NCBI GenBank assembly: GCA_030044375.1
Contig: JASHVX010000093.1
Span: forward strand, 1-8,646
Length of the DNA: 8,646 nucleotides
From: Nitrososphaerales archaeon
GTDB lineage: Archaea > Thermoproteota > Nitrososphaeria > Nitrososphaerales > Gagatemarchaeaceae
Direction of reading: 5' to 3'
Shown here: positions 1-5,949 of the stretch, one piece after another
Numbering within the stretch: the first letter of the stretch is position 1
Layout: each line of letters opens with the position of its first letter
The notes under the pieces: generated by a model
The model's input: the letters and a program-made list of their open reading frames with translations, nothing else
Databases searched by the model: none
Told to the model about the DNA's origin: nothing
Position numbers and translations under genes: made by a program

Positions 1-429
1 GTAGTGGGCGTCAGAGCTCACGTTCACCACCCGCGACGGAGCCCCGGCGAGGAGAGAGTCCAGGACGAGGTTCGTGAGCAGAAAGTGCGACAGGTAGTTG
101 ACAGCGAAGGTGGCTTCGAGTCCGTCCGAGGTCTCCGTGCGCTCCCCTAGGATTGTCCCGGCGTTGTTTACGAGGGCATGCAGCACCGTGTGAGTGGCCT
201 TGAACTCGGCCGCGAGTCGCCTTACGGACTCCAGGGAGCTGAGGTCGGCTTGCAACAGCTCTAAGGACTGGCTGCCGCTTTCCTTCTTGACCTCGGCCAT
301 GGCCGCCGTCCCCCTGTCGCGGTCTCTGGCCACCATGACGACGGTCAGTCCTCTCCTCGCGACATCGGCTGACGCGGCCTTCCCCATCCCCGAACTGGCC
401 CCGGTGATGAGACAGACTCTCTCTGCCAT
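1..429 (-). CDS. Short-chain dehydrogenase/reductase (SDR), C-terminus cut by window edge
   Basis: The N-terminal 143 residues of an NAD(P)-dependent SDR oxidoreductase with a Rossmann fold. The cofactor-binding motif TGASSGMG is at residues 9-16, the structural NNAG motif at 88-91, and VNVSS (with the catalytic Ser region) at 135-139. The active-site YxxxK would lie beyond the window edge. The stretch NYLSHFLLTNL (111-121) is typical of the retinol-dehydrogenase/WWOX-like branch of SDRs, but the substrate cannot be told from the sequence. The ATG at 429 is chosen because the Rossmann fold begins five residues later and a TATA-like box is centred 27 nt upstream, implying a leaderless transcript. 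It lies 55 nt downstream of the methyltransferase on the same strand, but with what looks like its own promoter. Confidence 0.9.
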   Translation of the reverse strand, partial: MAERVCLITGASSGMGKAASADVARRGLTVVMVARDRDRGTAAMAEVKKESGSQSLELLQADLSSLESVRRLAAEFKATHTVLHALVNNAGTILGERTETSDGLEATFAVNYLSHFLLTNLVLDSLLAGAPSRVVNVSSDAHY

Positions 430-451
430 CGAGCCTATCGTCGTCAGCCGC

Positions 452-459
452 GATATTAG
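452..459 (-). promoter_or_regulatory. TATA box for the SDR gene
   Basis: On the minus strand this reads CTAATATC. Its centre lies about 27 nt upstream of the SDR ATG at 429, the spacing expected between an archaeal TATA box and its transcription start. It predicts a leaderless mRNA starting at or next to the ATG. This is inferred from position and composition only. Confidence 0.5.
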
Positions 460-484
460 GCTGCTGGGAGGGTCCGGCGTGGCT

Positions 485-1198
485 CTAGGCCTTCCTGCCG
501 GAGAAAGCTGTGACCACCCCCGCAGAAAGCTTCCGGCGTGTCAAGGCCCTCACTCCCTCTTCGAGGAAGGCCTGCTCGATGACCTGGCCCCAGCGGGCTC
601 CCTCGACGATTCCCGGAAGTTCGTTGAACGTGGCTGCCGCTTCGCTCTTGGCCAGGCTGAGCAGACAAGCGGCGGCCGGGATCGCGCCGTGCAGGTACAG
701 CCTCACGAGCGGAGACGCAGGTCCGCTGGGCCTTGAGAAGTCGTAGACGGCGAGCCTTCCTCTGGGCTTCAGCACCCTGCTGGCCTCTTTGGCAAACGTC
801 GGCACGTTGACGTACTTCGGGACGTAGCAAGAGACTACGGCGTCAAAGGAACTGTCAGGGAAGGGGAGCGATTCCGCATCTCCTACTACGAGACCCTCGA
901 CGCATGAGACCTTCTTCGACTGTCCGACTCTGATCATCCTCTCAGTCAGGTCGATGCCGACGACCTGGCAACCGAGGCGGTCGAGGGACTCCTCGAGGAG
1001 ACAGGTGCCGCACCCGATGTCTAAGACGCTGTCCCCGGGGCCGATGCCGACTGCACGGATAGTCCACGCCTTCCAGTATCTGTCCTGGACGAGCGTGGCG
1101 ACGTCCAGGGCAAGCTCGTAAGAGTCTGCGAGTCCGCCGAAGATTCCCAGGGCCATCTGGTGCATGCCACCTTCGCCGCGTCTCCCTCGCTGCGCCAT
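485..1198 (-). CDS. Class I SAM-dependent methyltransferase, UbiE/MenG-like
   Basis: A 237-residue methyltransferase with the seven-strand Rossmann-like fold. Motif I (VLDIGCGTCLLEESL) is at residues 58-72, the acidic ribose-binding segment GIDLTERMI at 81-89, the GDAESLPFPDSSFDAVV block at 106-122, and the post-motif LKPRGRLAVYDF at 143-154. The N-terminal IFGGLADSYELAL resembles the start of UbiE/MenG-type quinone methyltransferases, but small-molecule methyltransferases of this type are promiscuous and the substrate is unknown. Start choice is uncertain: ATG at 1198 has a weak TATA-like AGATAAGA about 28 nt upstream, whereas Met12 (1165) and Met15 (1156) follow a GGTGG sequence that could act as a ribosome binding site. 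It is divergent from a UbiA-like membrane protein, which may hint at a shared lipid or quinone role. Confidence 0.88.
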   Translation of the reverse strand: MAQRGRRGEGGMHQMALGIFGGLADSYELALDVATLVQDRYWKAWTIRAVGIGPGDSVLDIGCGTCLLEESLDRLGCQVVGIDLTERMIRVGQSKKVSCVEGLVVGDAESLPFPDSSFDAVVSCYVPKYVNVPTFAKEASRVLKPRGRLAVYDFSRPSGPASPLVRLYLHGAIPAAACLLSLAKSEAAATFNELPGIVEGARWGQVIEQAFLEEGVRALTRRKLSAGVVTAFSGRKA

Positions 1199-1281
1199 GA
1201 TCAGCGACTGAACCTGTTGTCACTCTTATCTGTGCGCAGACCCCAGAAAGAGTCAAAGGCGGCCGCCCCCAAGAACATGGC

Positions 1282-1992
1282 GTGGACGGGGAGGAAGGTC
1301 CGACCCGTGGCAACGAGTGGTACGTGCCGAAGTTCGGCCCGAGGAGGTTCAGGTTGTTTGTGGGGATGACCTTCATACCTTACACTCTCATGAACGTCAG
1401 TTACGTCGTTACGGGGTCCATGCTGGCGCCGGGCGTCCTGCACTGGGACAGGGTCATTGGAATCGCGGCAGTCTATCTGCTCTCCGTAGGCGTCGGTGCA
1501 CATGCGCTTGACGCATTGGCTCCAAACAAGCCCTGGGGGGCGTTCCTCTCAAGGAGGCAGCTCGAGGCGCTGGCTGTGGCTGGCCTGACTCCTGGGCTCG
1601 CCTTGGGGCTCTTCCTCGCTCTGAGTTTTGCCCCGTGGCTGATAGCCGTCGGCTGCATCGAGCTGTTCTTCCTCCTCGCCTACAACCTTGAGCTCTTCGG
1701 GTCGAAGTTCCACAGTGAAGGCTGGTTCTCGTTCAGCTGGGGATTCCTTCCTGTGGTGGCCGGCTACGTTCTCCAGACAGACTCCCTTGGAGTCCCGGCG
1801 CTCGCGGGCGGGCTCTTCGGATTCGCGACAGCGTACATAGAGGCGAACGCATCCAGGCCGTACAAGGCGCTCAGGATGAGAGGAGCCGACCCCGTGTCGG
1901 CAGAGTTGTCGGCGCGCTTCGAGCGCGTCCTGAAGGGAGTGGTGGCTTCGGCACTTCTGCTGGCCGCCCTCCTGGTTCTGTACAGACTGTGA
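1282..1992 (+). CDS. Multi-pass membrane protein, UbiA-prenyltransferase-like, function unknown
   Basis: A 236-residue integral membrane protein with about seven predicted helices (roughly residues 25-48, 56-78, 95-115, 118-137, 148-165, 168-187 and 218-235). Conserved-looking polar residues sit within the membrane: H74-A-L-D77 followed by PNKPWG, Y134-N-L-E137, and H144. The placement resembles the two acidic or metal-binding sites of UbiA-superfamily prenyltransferases, but the classic NDxxD and DxxxD motifs are replaced by HALD and YNLE. It may be a divergent intramembrane enzyme; activity is not demonstrable here. The first in-frame start after an upstream stop at 1198 is GTG 1282; a second GTG lies at 1324, so the start is uncertain. 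No convincing TATA box was found at the expected distance. It is divergent from the methyltransferase across an 83-nt gap. Confidence 0.75.
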   Translation: MDGEEGPTRGNEWYVPKFGPRRFRLFVGMTFIPYTLMNVSYVVTGSMLAPGVLHWDRVIGIAAVYLLSVGVGAHALDALAPNKPWGAFLSRRQLEALAVAGLTPGLALGLFLALSFAPWLIAVGCIELFFLLAYNLELFGSKFHSEGWFSFSWGFLPVVAGYVLQTDSLGVPALAGGLFGFATAYIEANASRPYKALRMRGADPVSAELSARFERVLKGVVASALLLAALLVLYRL

Positions 1993-2144
1993 TCCCGGTG
2001 TCTGACCTGCCGCCGCGACGGAGGAGCGAGCCGCCACAGACCTCCCTGGAGAGTGTGGGCACCGACTACCCGAACTGAGTTGGTCTTGACTCTGATCTGT
2101 GTCGGCAGTAGGACGGCCCTTTAGACAGGGGACAGCCCGCCGCC
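1993..2144. other. Intergenic region between converging genes
   Basis: These 152 bases separate the stop of the UbiA-like gene from the stop of the minus-strand membrane operon. I see no convincing coding sequence. A short possible hairpin (CCCT, six-base loop, AGGG) lies near 2116-2130 and might help separate the converging transcripts, but it is weak. Confidence 0.4.
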
Positions 2145-2609
2145 CTACACGAAATCAGGCGAGGGTCTGGCCGCCTCGTGCTCCTGTGAGAGGTAGGACA
2201 GTGGGGCCCTCACGGCGCCGAAGAGAGCGGGAAGGATGAGCAGGTAAAGCAGCGGCTGGAAGCTCAGAGTTATTCCGAACCCTGAGGCCGACAGCGAGAT
2301 GACGCCGGCGTTGAGGACGAAGTAGATGTAGTAGGCTATCGCGATGTAGGATCCTGTCTCAAAGAAGACCGATATTCCCATCCCCTCAGTGAGAGCGCGG
2401 ATCACCTGCAGGCCCGTTATGATGGCGCCGAACGCATAGATTGACGCGAGCGAGATGTAAGGCAAGGTCGACGGCGAGACCAGCAGGCTGGAGAAGGCGC
2501 CGTACAGGAACCAGGGTATGACTATCCAGAACAGGACGTTGACTACCAGCACCAGCGCCCCGCGGTAGATTCGTCTCCGCCATGTGATGCGGCCCTCGTC
2601 GAACATCAT
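2145..2609 (-). CDS. Four-helix membrane protein, last gene of a three-gene membrane operon
   Basis: A 154-residue hydrophobic protein with no family I recognise. A basic N-terminus (RRRIYR near residues 11-16) precedes four predicted membrane segments at about 17-43, 51-70, 84-107 and 114-133, and a short polar C-terminal tail follows. The basic segment suggests a cytoplasmic N-terminus and, with an even helix count, a cytoplasmic C-terminus. The start is well supported: ATG 2609 overlaps the preceding gene's TGA (ATGA) and follows GGAGG by 6 nt, so translation is probably coupled. A second ATG directly follows it. It is probably co-transcribed with the two upstream genes and may form a complex with their products. 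Confidence 0.82.
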   Translation of the reverse strand: MMFDEGRITWRRRIYRGALVLVVNVLFWIVIPWFLYGAFSSLLVSPSTLPYISLASIYAFGAIITGLQVIRALTEGMGISVFFETGSYIAIAYYIYFVLNAGVISLSASGFGITLSFQPLLYLLILPALFGAVRAPLSYLSQEHEAARPSPDFV

Positions 2610-3088
2610 TGCGCTCCTCCGGAGATGAGGCTCCCCAGATTCACCGAGACGTTCACGGACGCGAACGGCTCCAGTGAGACCTGCACCTGGCCGTCTATCT
2701 GCAGCCCGTCAGCCAGCGACTGCGAGTAGTTCTGCAGCGTCATGACAAAGTGCAGCGTCTGTGACTGGCCGGGCATGACGTTGATCGTGGGCGAGTTGCA
2801 CGAGGTGCCGCTTCCGGCGCTAGGGCTGCAGCTGAGTGACAGGGCGACGGGGTAGAGCCCGCCATTCTCCAAGGTCACGTTGAGGTAGACGTTCGCAGCA
2901 GAACCTTGAATGACGGTCCTGGAGGATATCGCCGGCGAAGAGGCCCCGCTGTGGACGGTGTTCAGGACGTTAGTGAGGTCCGCGTAGGCCGAGTACCCTA
3001 TCGTGGAGAAGGTGACGAACGAGACCAGCGTTATCACGAGTGCGACCGACCTGAGAGAGTTGCCCAGCGGCGAAGGCTCGCGTTTCAA
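2606..3088 (-). CDS. Membrane-anchored extracellular beta-domain protein, middle gene of the membrane operon
   Basis: A 160-residue protein with one N-terminal membrane segment at about residues 14-36 (signal anchor or uncleaved signal peptide) after a basic MKR start. The exported part is rich in Thr, Ser, Val and Asn with alternating hydrophobic residues, as in a beta-sandwich of the CARDB or LEA-2 sort; that assignment is by style only. Two cysteines (C87, C97) may form a disulfide outside the cell. Three N-glycosylation sequons (N70-V-T, N120-Y-S, N146-V-S) fit archaeal surface exposure. The start codon is TTG, overlapping the upstream TGA by 4 nt (TTGA), so it is probably translated by coupling. 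Function is unknown. Confidence 0.78.
   Translation of the reverse strand: MKREPSPLGNSLRSVALVITLVSFVTFSTIGYSAYADLTNVLNTVHSGASSPAISSRTVIQGSAANVYLNVTLENGGLYPVALSLSCSPSAGSGTSCNSPTINVMPGQSQTLHFVMTLQNYSQSLADGLQIDGQVQVSLEPFASVNVSVNLGSLISGGAQ
2614..2620 (-). promoter_or_regulatory. Shine-Dalgarno sequence for the four-helix membrane protein
   Basis: The minus strand reads GGAGGAG ending 4 nt before ATG 2609, complementary to the anti-SD end of archaeal 16S rRNA. It lies inside the last codons of the upstream gene and fixes the start of this internal operon gene. By contrast, the operon's first gene looks leaderless. Confidence 0.7.
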
Positions 3089-3411
3089 GGGGACTTTGGT
3101 TCTTGTTCGGGCTGCTGGGTCATCACACCGACCCCTTTGTCAACCTTGAAGGTGACCACACCGACCCCCCGTTCCACCTTCTCGTAGTCTATTCCTCGTA
3201 GCATCAGGAGAGAGCCCACCCAGCCCATGATGCCCAGGAAGAGGGCTTCGACGGCGGCTAGGAGGAGGACTCCCATTGAGGTCGTCAGGTCGGTCGCCGG
3301 TGCAGACTTCATGTATGTCTGGAAGACGTAGAACCCCATGGCGAATGTGAAAAGCAGCAGGACCAGCCCGATTATCGCAGAGCTGAGCCCCAAAGCGCGA
3401 GCCGTTCGCAC
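3085..3411 (-). CDS. Two-helix small membrane protein, first gene of the membrane operon
   Basis: A 108-residue protein with predicted membrane helices at about residues 8-32 and 46-71 and a soluble C-terminal tail. The tail contains two consecutive 11-residue units, VERGVGVVTFK (79-89) and VDKGVGVMTQQ (90-100), followed by a Pro/Glu-rich end. With a hairpin topology both termini are on the same side; the charged tail after helix 2 suggests the cytoplasm. The start is GTG 3411: a TATA box is centred 27 nt upstream, which predicts a leaderless mRNA starting at the GTG. A GGAGG also occurs about 15 nt upstream but is too far to be ideal. I recognise no family. Confidence 0.75.
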   Translation of the reverse strand: MRTARALGLSSAIIGLVLLLFTFAMGFYVFQTYMKSAPATDLTTSMGVLLLAAVEALFLGIMGWVGSLLMLRGIDYEKVERGVGVVTFKVDKGVGVMTQQPEQEPKSP

Positions 3412-3434
3412 GGATTTCGCGGGAGGCCTCCTCG

Positions 3435-3442
3435 ATATTTAA
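3435..3442 (-). promoter_or_regulatory. TATA box for the three-gene membrane operon
   Basis: On the minus strand this reads TTAAATAT, centred about 27 nt before GTG 3411. It stands out as A/T-rich in a GC-rich context. It separates the membrane operon from the upstream MoeB-rhodanese gene on the same strand (93-nt gap) and implies independent, leaderless transcription. Confidence 0.6.
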
Positions 3443-3504
3443 CCACCGAAGTTCAGATAGAGAGTTCTTCTCGTCGGTTCTGTAGCTTCTTTTTGACCAA
3501 CGGC

Positions 3505-4644
3505 TCAGTAGCGCGCCATCGAGCGGTCGACCTCGCTCGCCCATGCGTCTATCCCGCCTTTCAGGTTCCTTACGTTTGGGAAGCCCTTGCTGTTCAGATA
3601 GACGGCGGCATAGGCGCTCCTCACTCCAGTGTGACAGTAGACGACCACCTGTCCCGTCCTGTCCAGCTCTCCAAGCCTGTCGGGAAGCTGCGCGAATGGG
3701 ATGAGGCGTGCGCCTTCGAGGTGGCATGTGGAATATTCCCCAGGTTCCCTGACGTCGACCAGCAGAATGCCCTGGCCTCGGTCAATGGACTGCTTGAGCT
3801 CGCTCGGGGTTATCTCCTCTACGACGTTCTTGGGCTTCGTGCCGCAGAACTCCTCGTAGTCTATGAGTTCCTTGAACCTTCGCCCTGGGGCGCACACCGG
3901 ACAGGATGCGTCCTTCTTGATTCTCACCTCTTCGAAGGACATCCTCATTCCGTCGAAGACCAGCAGTCTGCCGATGAGTGGGTCCCCCAACCCCATGAGG
4001 AGCTCGAGCGTTTGCGCGGCCTGGATCGCACCCAGTACCCCAGGCAGGGCGCTCAATACACCTGCCTCCGAGCATGGCAGAGTCGAGCCCGGGGGAGGCG
4101 GGATTGGGCTGAGGCAACGGTAGCAAGGCCCTGCCGGAGCGAAGAACACCGAGGCGTGTCCCTCGAAGCCGAGGACGCTGGCGTATACGTCCGGCTTGCC
4201 TTGGAGCGCGCAGGCGTCGCTTATCAGATATCGGCTGGGAAGGTTGTCGGTGGCGTCCAGGACCACTTCGTACTCCCCGATTATTCCCATGGCGTTGTGA
4301 CGGCTGAGCCTGGTCTGGTAGGCGACGACCTCGACGTCGGGATTCATCTCACCTAGCCGCTCCTCTGCCAGCCGCGCCTTCTTGAGGCCGGCGTCTGACT
4401 CGCGGAACAGCGGCTGTCTCGGCAGGTTTGAGAGTTCCACCACGTCGTCGTCGACGACTCCTATCCTGCCTACTCCTGCAGATGCGAGGCAGACCGCGGC
4501 AGGCACCCCGAGCCCTCCCATGCCGACGACCAGGGCGGAAGACCCATGCAGTCTGTTCTGTCCGGCCGCCCCGACTTCAGGCAGGACGAGGTGCCTAGAG
4601 TATCGAACGGACTCAGATGGGGTAAGGGACACGCTTCTAGCCAT
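3505..4644 (-). CDS. moeB: MoeB/Uba4-type E1-like adenylyltransferase fused to a C-terminal rhodanese domain
   Basis: A 379-residue ThiF/MoeB-family enzyme that by family adenylates the C-terminal glycine of a ubiquitin-like sulfur carrier, and here carries its own sulfur-transfer domain as in eukaryotic Uba4/MOCS3. The nucleotide-binding loop GMGGLG is at residues 41-46, the RQPLF segment at 76-80 and the DATDN motif at 130-134. A zinc site is formed by C174/C177 and C248/C251, and C191 in PCSEAGVLSALPGV aligns with the Uba4/MoeB conserved cysteine. The rhodanese domain (about 277-375) has the active-site loop C337-HTGV-R342. Likely roles are molybdopterin synthesis, tRNA thiolation or archaeal ubiquitin-like (SAMP/Urm1) modification. 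The reading frame is open further upstream to 4776, but ATG 4644 follows GGTGAC by 6 nt and starts at the conserved N-terminus; the longer start would overlap the peroxiredoxin. Confidence 0.93.
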   Translation of the reverse strand: MARSVSLTPSESVRYSRHLVLPEVGAAGQNRLHGSSALVVGMGGLGVPAAVCLASAGVGRIGVVDDDVVELSNLPRQPLFRESDAGLKKARLAEERLGEMNPDVEVVAYQTRLSRHNAMGIIGEYEVVLDATDNLPSRYLISDACALQGKPDVYASVLGFEGHASVFFAPAGPCYRCLSPIPPPPGSTLPCSEAGVLSALPGVLGAIQAAQTLELLMGLGDPLIGRLLVFDGMRMSFEEVRIKKDASCPVCAPGRRFKELIDYEEFCGTKPKNVVEEITPSELKQSIDRGQGILLVDVREPGEYSTCHLEGARLIPFAQLPDRLGELDRTGQVVVYCHTGVRSAYAAVYLNSKGFPNVRNLKGGIDAWASEVDRSMARY

Positions 4645-4650
4645 CGGCCG

Positions 4651-4656
4651 GTCACC
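4651..4656 (-). promoter_or_regulatory. Shine-Dalgarno sequence deciding the MoeB-rhodanese start
   Basis: The minus strand reads GGTGAC, six bases before ATG 4644, matching the GGAGGTGA core that pairs with the archaeal 16S 3' end. It supports the 379-residue form over a start at 4776. Confidence 0.6.
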
Positions 4657-4708
4657 GCGACTGCGGTGTACATGAAATCTTCGGGCAATGACTGCGGCCT
4701 TCGTAGAG

Positions 4709-4716
4709 CTTAAAAC
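4709..4716 (+). promoter_or_regulatory. TATA box for the peroxiredoxin gene
   Basis: The sequence CTTAAAAC is centred about 29 nt upstream of ATG 4742, as expected for a leaderless archaeal transcript. No Shine-Dalgarno motif precedes the ATG at good spacing, which agrees with this. Confidence 0.55.
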
Positions 4717-4741
4717 CAGGACGGAGCGACGACCGACTTGA

Positions 4742-5209
4742 ATGCTTGAGGTAGGCGAGGCGGCTCCCGAATTCACGCTCTATGACCAAGACAGGAAGCT
4801 CAGGAAAAGCTCCGAGTTCCTGGCCGCAGGCCAGAAGACCATCTTCGCCTTCTTCCCAGGGGCGTTCACCGGCGTCTGTACGCAGGAGATGTGCACATTC
4901 AGAGACATGTATTCGGAACTGGAGACGTTGAAGGGCAGAGTCGTCGGAATCTCAGTGGATGCGCCCTTCGCGCAGAAGGCATTCGCAGAGAAGAATGCGT
5001 TGACCTTCCCCTTGCTCTGTGACTTCCAGAGGGAGGTCGTCAGGAAATATGGCGTCGCGTTTGACAGGCTGGGAGGGCTCGAAGGCTACGTGTCGGCGAA
5101 CAGGGCGATCTTCGTGGTCGATGGGCATGGCAAAATCACATTCAAGTGGGTTGCTCCAGACCCAGGGAAGCTGCCTGACTTCGAAGCCGTGAAGAAGGCA
5201 TTGCAGTAG
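4742..5209 (+). CDS. Peroxiredoxin (AhpC/TSA family, BCP/PrxQ-like CX4C)
   Basis: A 155-residue thioredoxin-fold peroxidase that reduces hydrogen peroxide and organic hydroperoxides in the cytoplasm. The peroxidatic site is PGAFTGVC at residues 39-46 (P39, T43, C46 fit the PxxxTxxC signature), and R121 in VSANRAIFVVD is the likely conserved active-site Arg. C51, five residues after C46, matches the resolving cysteine position of PrxQ/BCP enzymes, implying an intramolecular disulfide that a thioredoxin-like partner would reduce. A third cysteine, C93, is in FPLLCDF. The length is normal for the family and the protein looks complete. It is divergent from the MoeB-rhodanese gene with start codons about 100 nt apart; a redox/sulfur link is possible but unproven. 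Its stop lies 16 nt from that of the converging DUF4760-like gene. Confidence 0.93.
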   Translation: MLEVGEAAPEFTLYDQDRKLRKSSEFLAAGQKTIFAFFPGAFTGVCTQEMCTFRDMYSELETLKGRVVGISVDAPFAQKAFAEKNALTFPLLCDFQREVVRKYGVAFDRLGGLEGYVSANRAIFVVDGHGKITFKWVAPDPGKLPDFEAVKKALQ

Positions 5210-5225
5210 GAAGCTGGCTCCCGGC

Positions 5226-5771
5226 CTACGCGGTGCCCGGGGGCTGTTGGAGACGTTCGTAGAGCTTCTCCATCCAGACGTAGTAGTCTTCAGAGCGATA
5301 TTTCTCCCTCGTCCCCTTCACGAAGGGCTCCAACCTCTGCCATGCCAGTCCTGTGGCGAACATCTCGTCCGCCAGCTCCTCCTTGACGTATCCCTTCTCC
5401 ACCAAAAGCCCCACTGACTCGAAAAGGGAGGCTATCTGCTGGAACGCCAGTTGGTCGTCGGGGGGAAGCTTCTGGAACTCCTCGTAGGACGATATCTTGG
5501 TGTTGATCACTGTGAACCACGACCTTTGCACTTCCAGGCTGTTCGCAAAGTCGTACATCTTGGTAATCAGATCCACTGTGGCCAACTCATGGTTTTGCTG
5601 GAGCTGAAGCGCGGCAGTGTTTGCCTGCTTGAACGAGGCCTCGACGAGCCGCCTGTTGTCTTTCATTTCAATGACTACGAAGACGGTGCCCAGGATTATG
5701 GCTATGGATGCCAGTATGGTGGTGTCGGCAGAGATTGAGTTGAAGTTGAGGGAAAGGGTGGCCCCAATCAT
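5226..5771 (-). CDS. DUF4760-like protein with one N-terminal membrane helix
   Basis: A 181-residue protein with one predicted membrane segment at about residues 17-36 and a mainly helical cytoplasmic part. The pattern of an N-terminal helix, then FKQANTAALQLQQNHELATVDLI, conserved Trp residues (RSWF, AWQRLEPF) and a C-terminal YYVWMEKLYERL segment resembles DUF4760 proteins, whose function is not established. The assignment is from memory of the family pattern. ATG 5771 is the first start; an A/T-rich TTGAATTAG about 35 nt upstream could be a TATA box giving a short leader. The tRNA-His gene lies upstream on the same strand, and the peroxiredoxin converges from the other side. Confidence 0.75.
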   Translation of the reverse strand: MIGATLSLNFNSISADTTILASIAIILGTVFVVIEMKDNRRLVEASFKQANTAALQLQQNHELATVDLITKMYDFANSLEVQRSWFTVINTKISSYEEFQKLPPDDQLAFQQIASLFESVGLLVEKGYVKEELADEMFATGLAWQRLEPFVKGTREKYRSEDYYVWMEKLYERLQQPPGTA

Positions 5772-5884
5772 AGCCTTCTGACTCAGCCTTCGGCGCGTGT
5801 CCTAATTCAATCTGCCCTTCTGGTCTCTCTCGGAAGGCTCTGCAAGCGGGCCGCGGGTGGGATTTGAACCCACGGTCTAAAGGT

Positions 5885-5899
5885 GACTGCGTTTGTGCT
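5885..5899 (-). other. 15-nt intron in the tRNA-His anticodon loop (position 37/38)
   Basis: The insertion AGCACAAACGCAGTC lies between G37 and A38, the standard archaeal intron position. A bulge-helix-bulge can be drawn by hand: the exon CTGT pairs with GCAG in the intron (one T-G pair), a 3-nt bulge GG^A is on the 5' side and TC^A on the 3' side, each cut after its second base, with the anticodon stem as the outer helix. The intron is close to the short end of the known range, so the inner part is just a loop. Confidence 0.8.
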
Positions 5900-5923
5900 C
5901 CACAGCCTCCTATGTTGACCAAG

Positions 5924-5949
5924 CTGTGCCGATGGCCTGAGCCATGCGA
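5924..5949 (-). other. Noncanonical intron (about 26 nt) in the tRNA-His D-loop
   Basis: Without this insertion the D-arm cannot fold; with it removed, the D-stem GTGT/ACAT and a GG-containing loop appear. The insertion forms an inner hairpin, ATGGC-TCAG-GCCAT, extended by CG/CG. Placing the cuts after G15 gives a central helix GTGT/GCAC with bulges AG^T and AG^C, a reasonable relaxed bulge-helix-bulge. An alternative cut pair (5948 to 5921, 28 nt) would leave the shorter loop AGTGGTCA, so the exact ends are uncertain by a few bases. Confidence 0.7.

Noticed and set aside
194..736. Plus-strand open frame of 180 codons across the SDR and methyltransferase genes
   Set aside because: It spans two confidently assigned minus-strand genes and their spacer and has no protein-like features of its own.
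3493..4356. Long plus-strand open frame of 287 codons opposite the MoeB-rhodanese gene
   Set aside because: It is antisense to a protein with clear, intact E1 and rhodanese motifs, and its translation shows no recognisable domain; it arises from the GC-rich codon use of the real gene.
4645..4776. Upstream start giving a 423-residue MoeB-rhodanese protein
   Set aside because: It would overlap the divergent peroxiredoxin start, adds a non-conserved 44-residue extension, and ignores the GGTGAC site before ATG 4644.
5668..5922. Minus-strand open frame running from the tRNA into the DUF4760-like gene
   Set aside because: It overlaps the tRNA-His gene and the start of the DUF4760-like gene in another frame, with no recognisable content.
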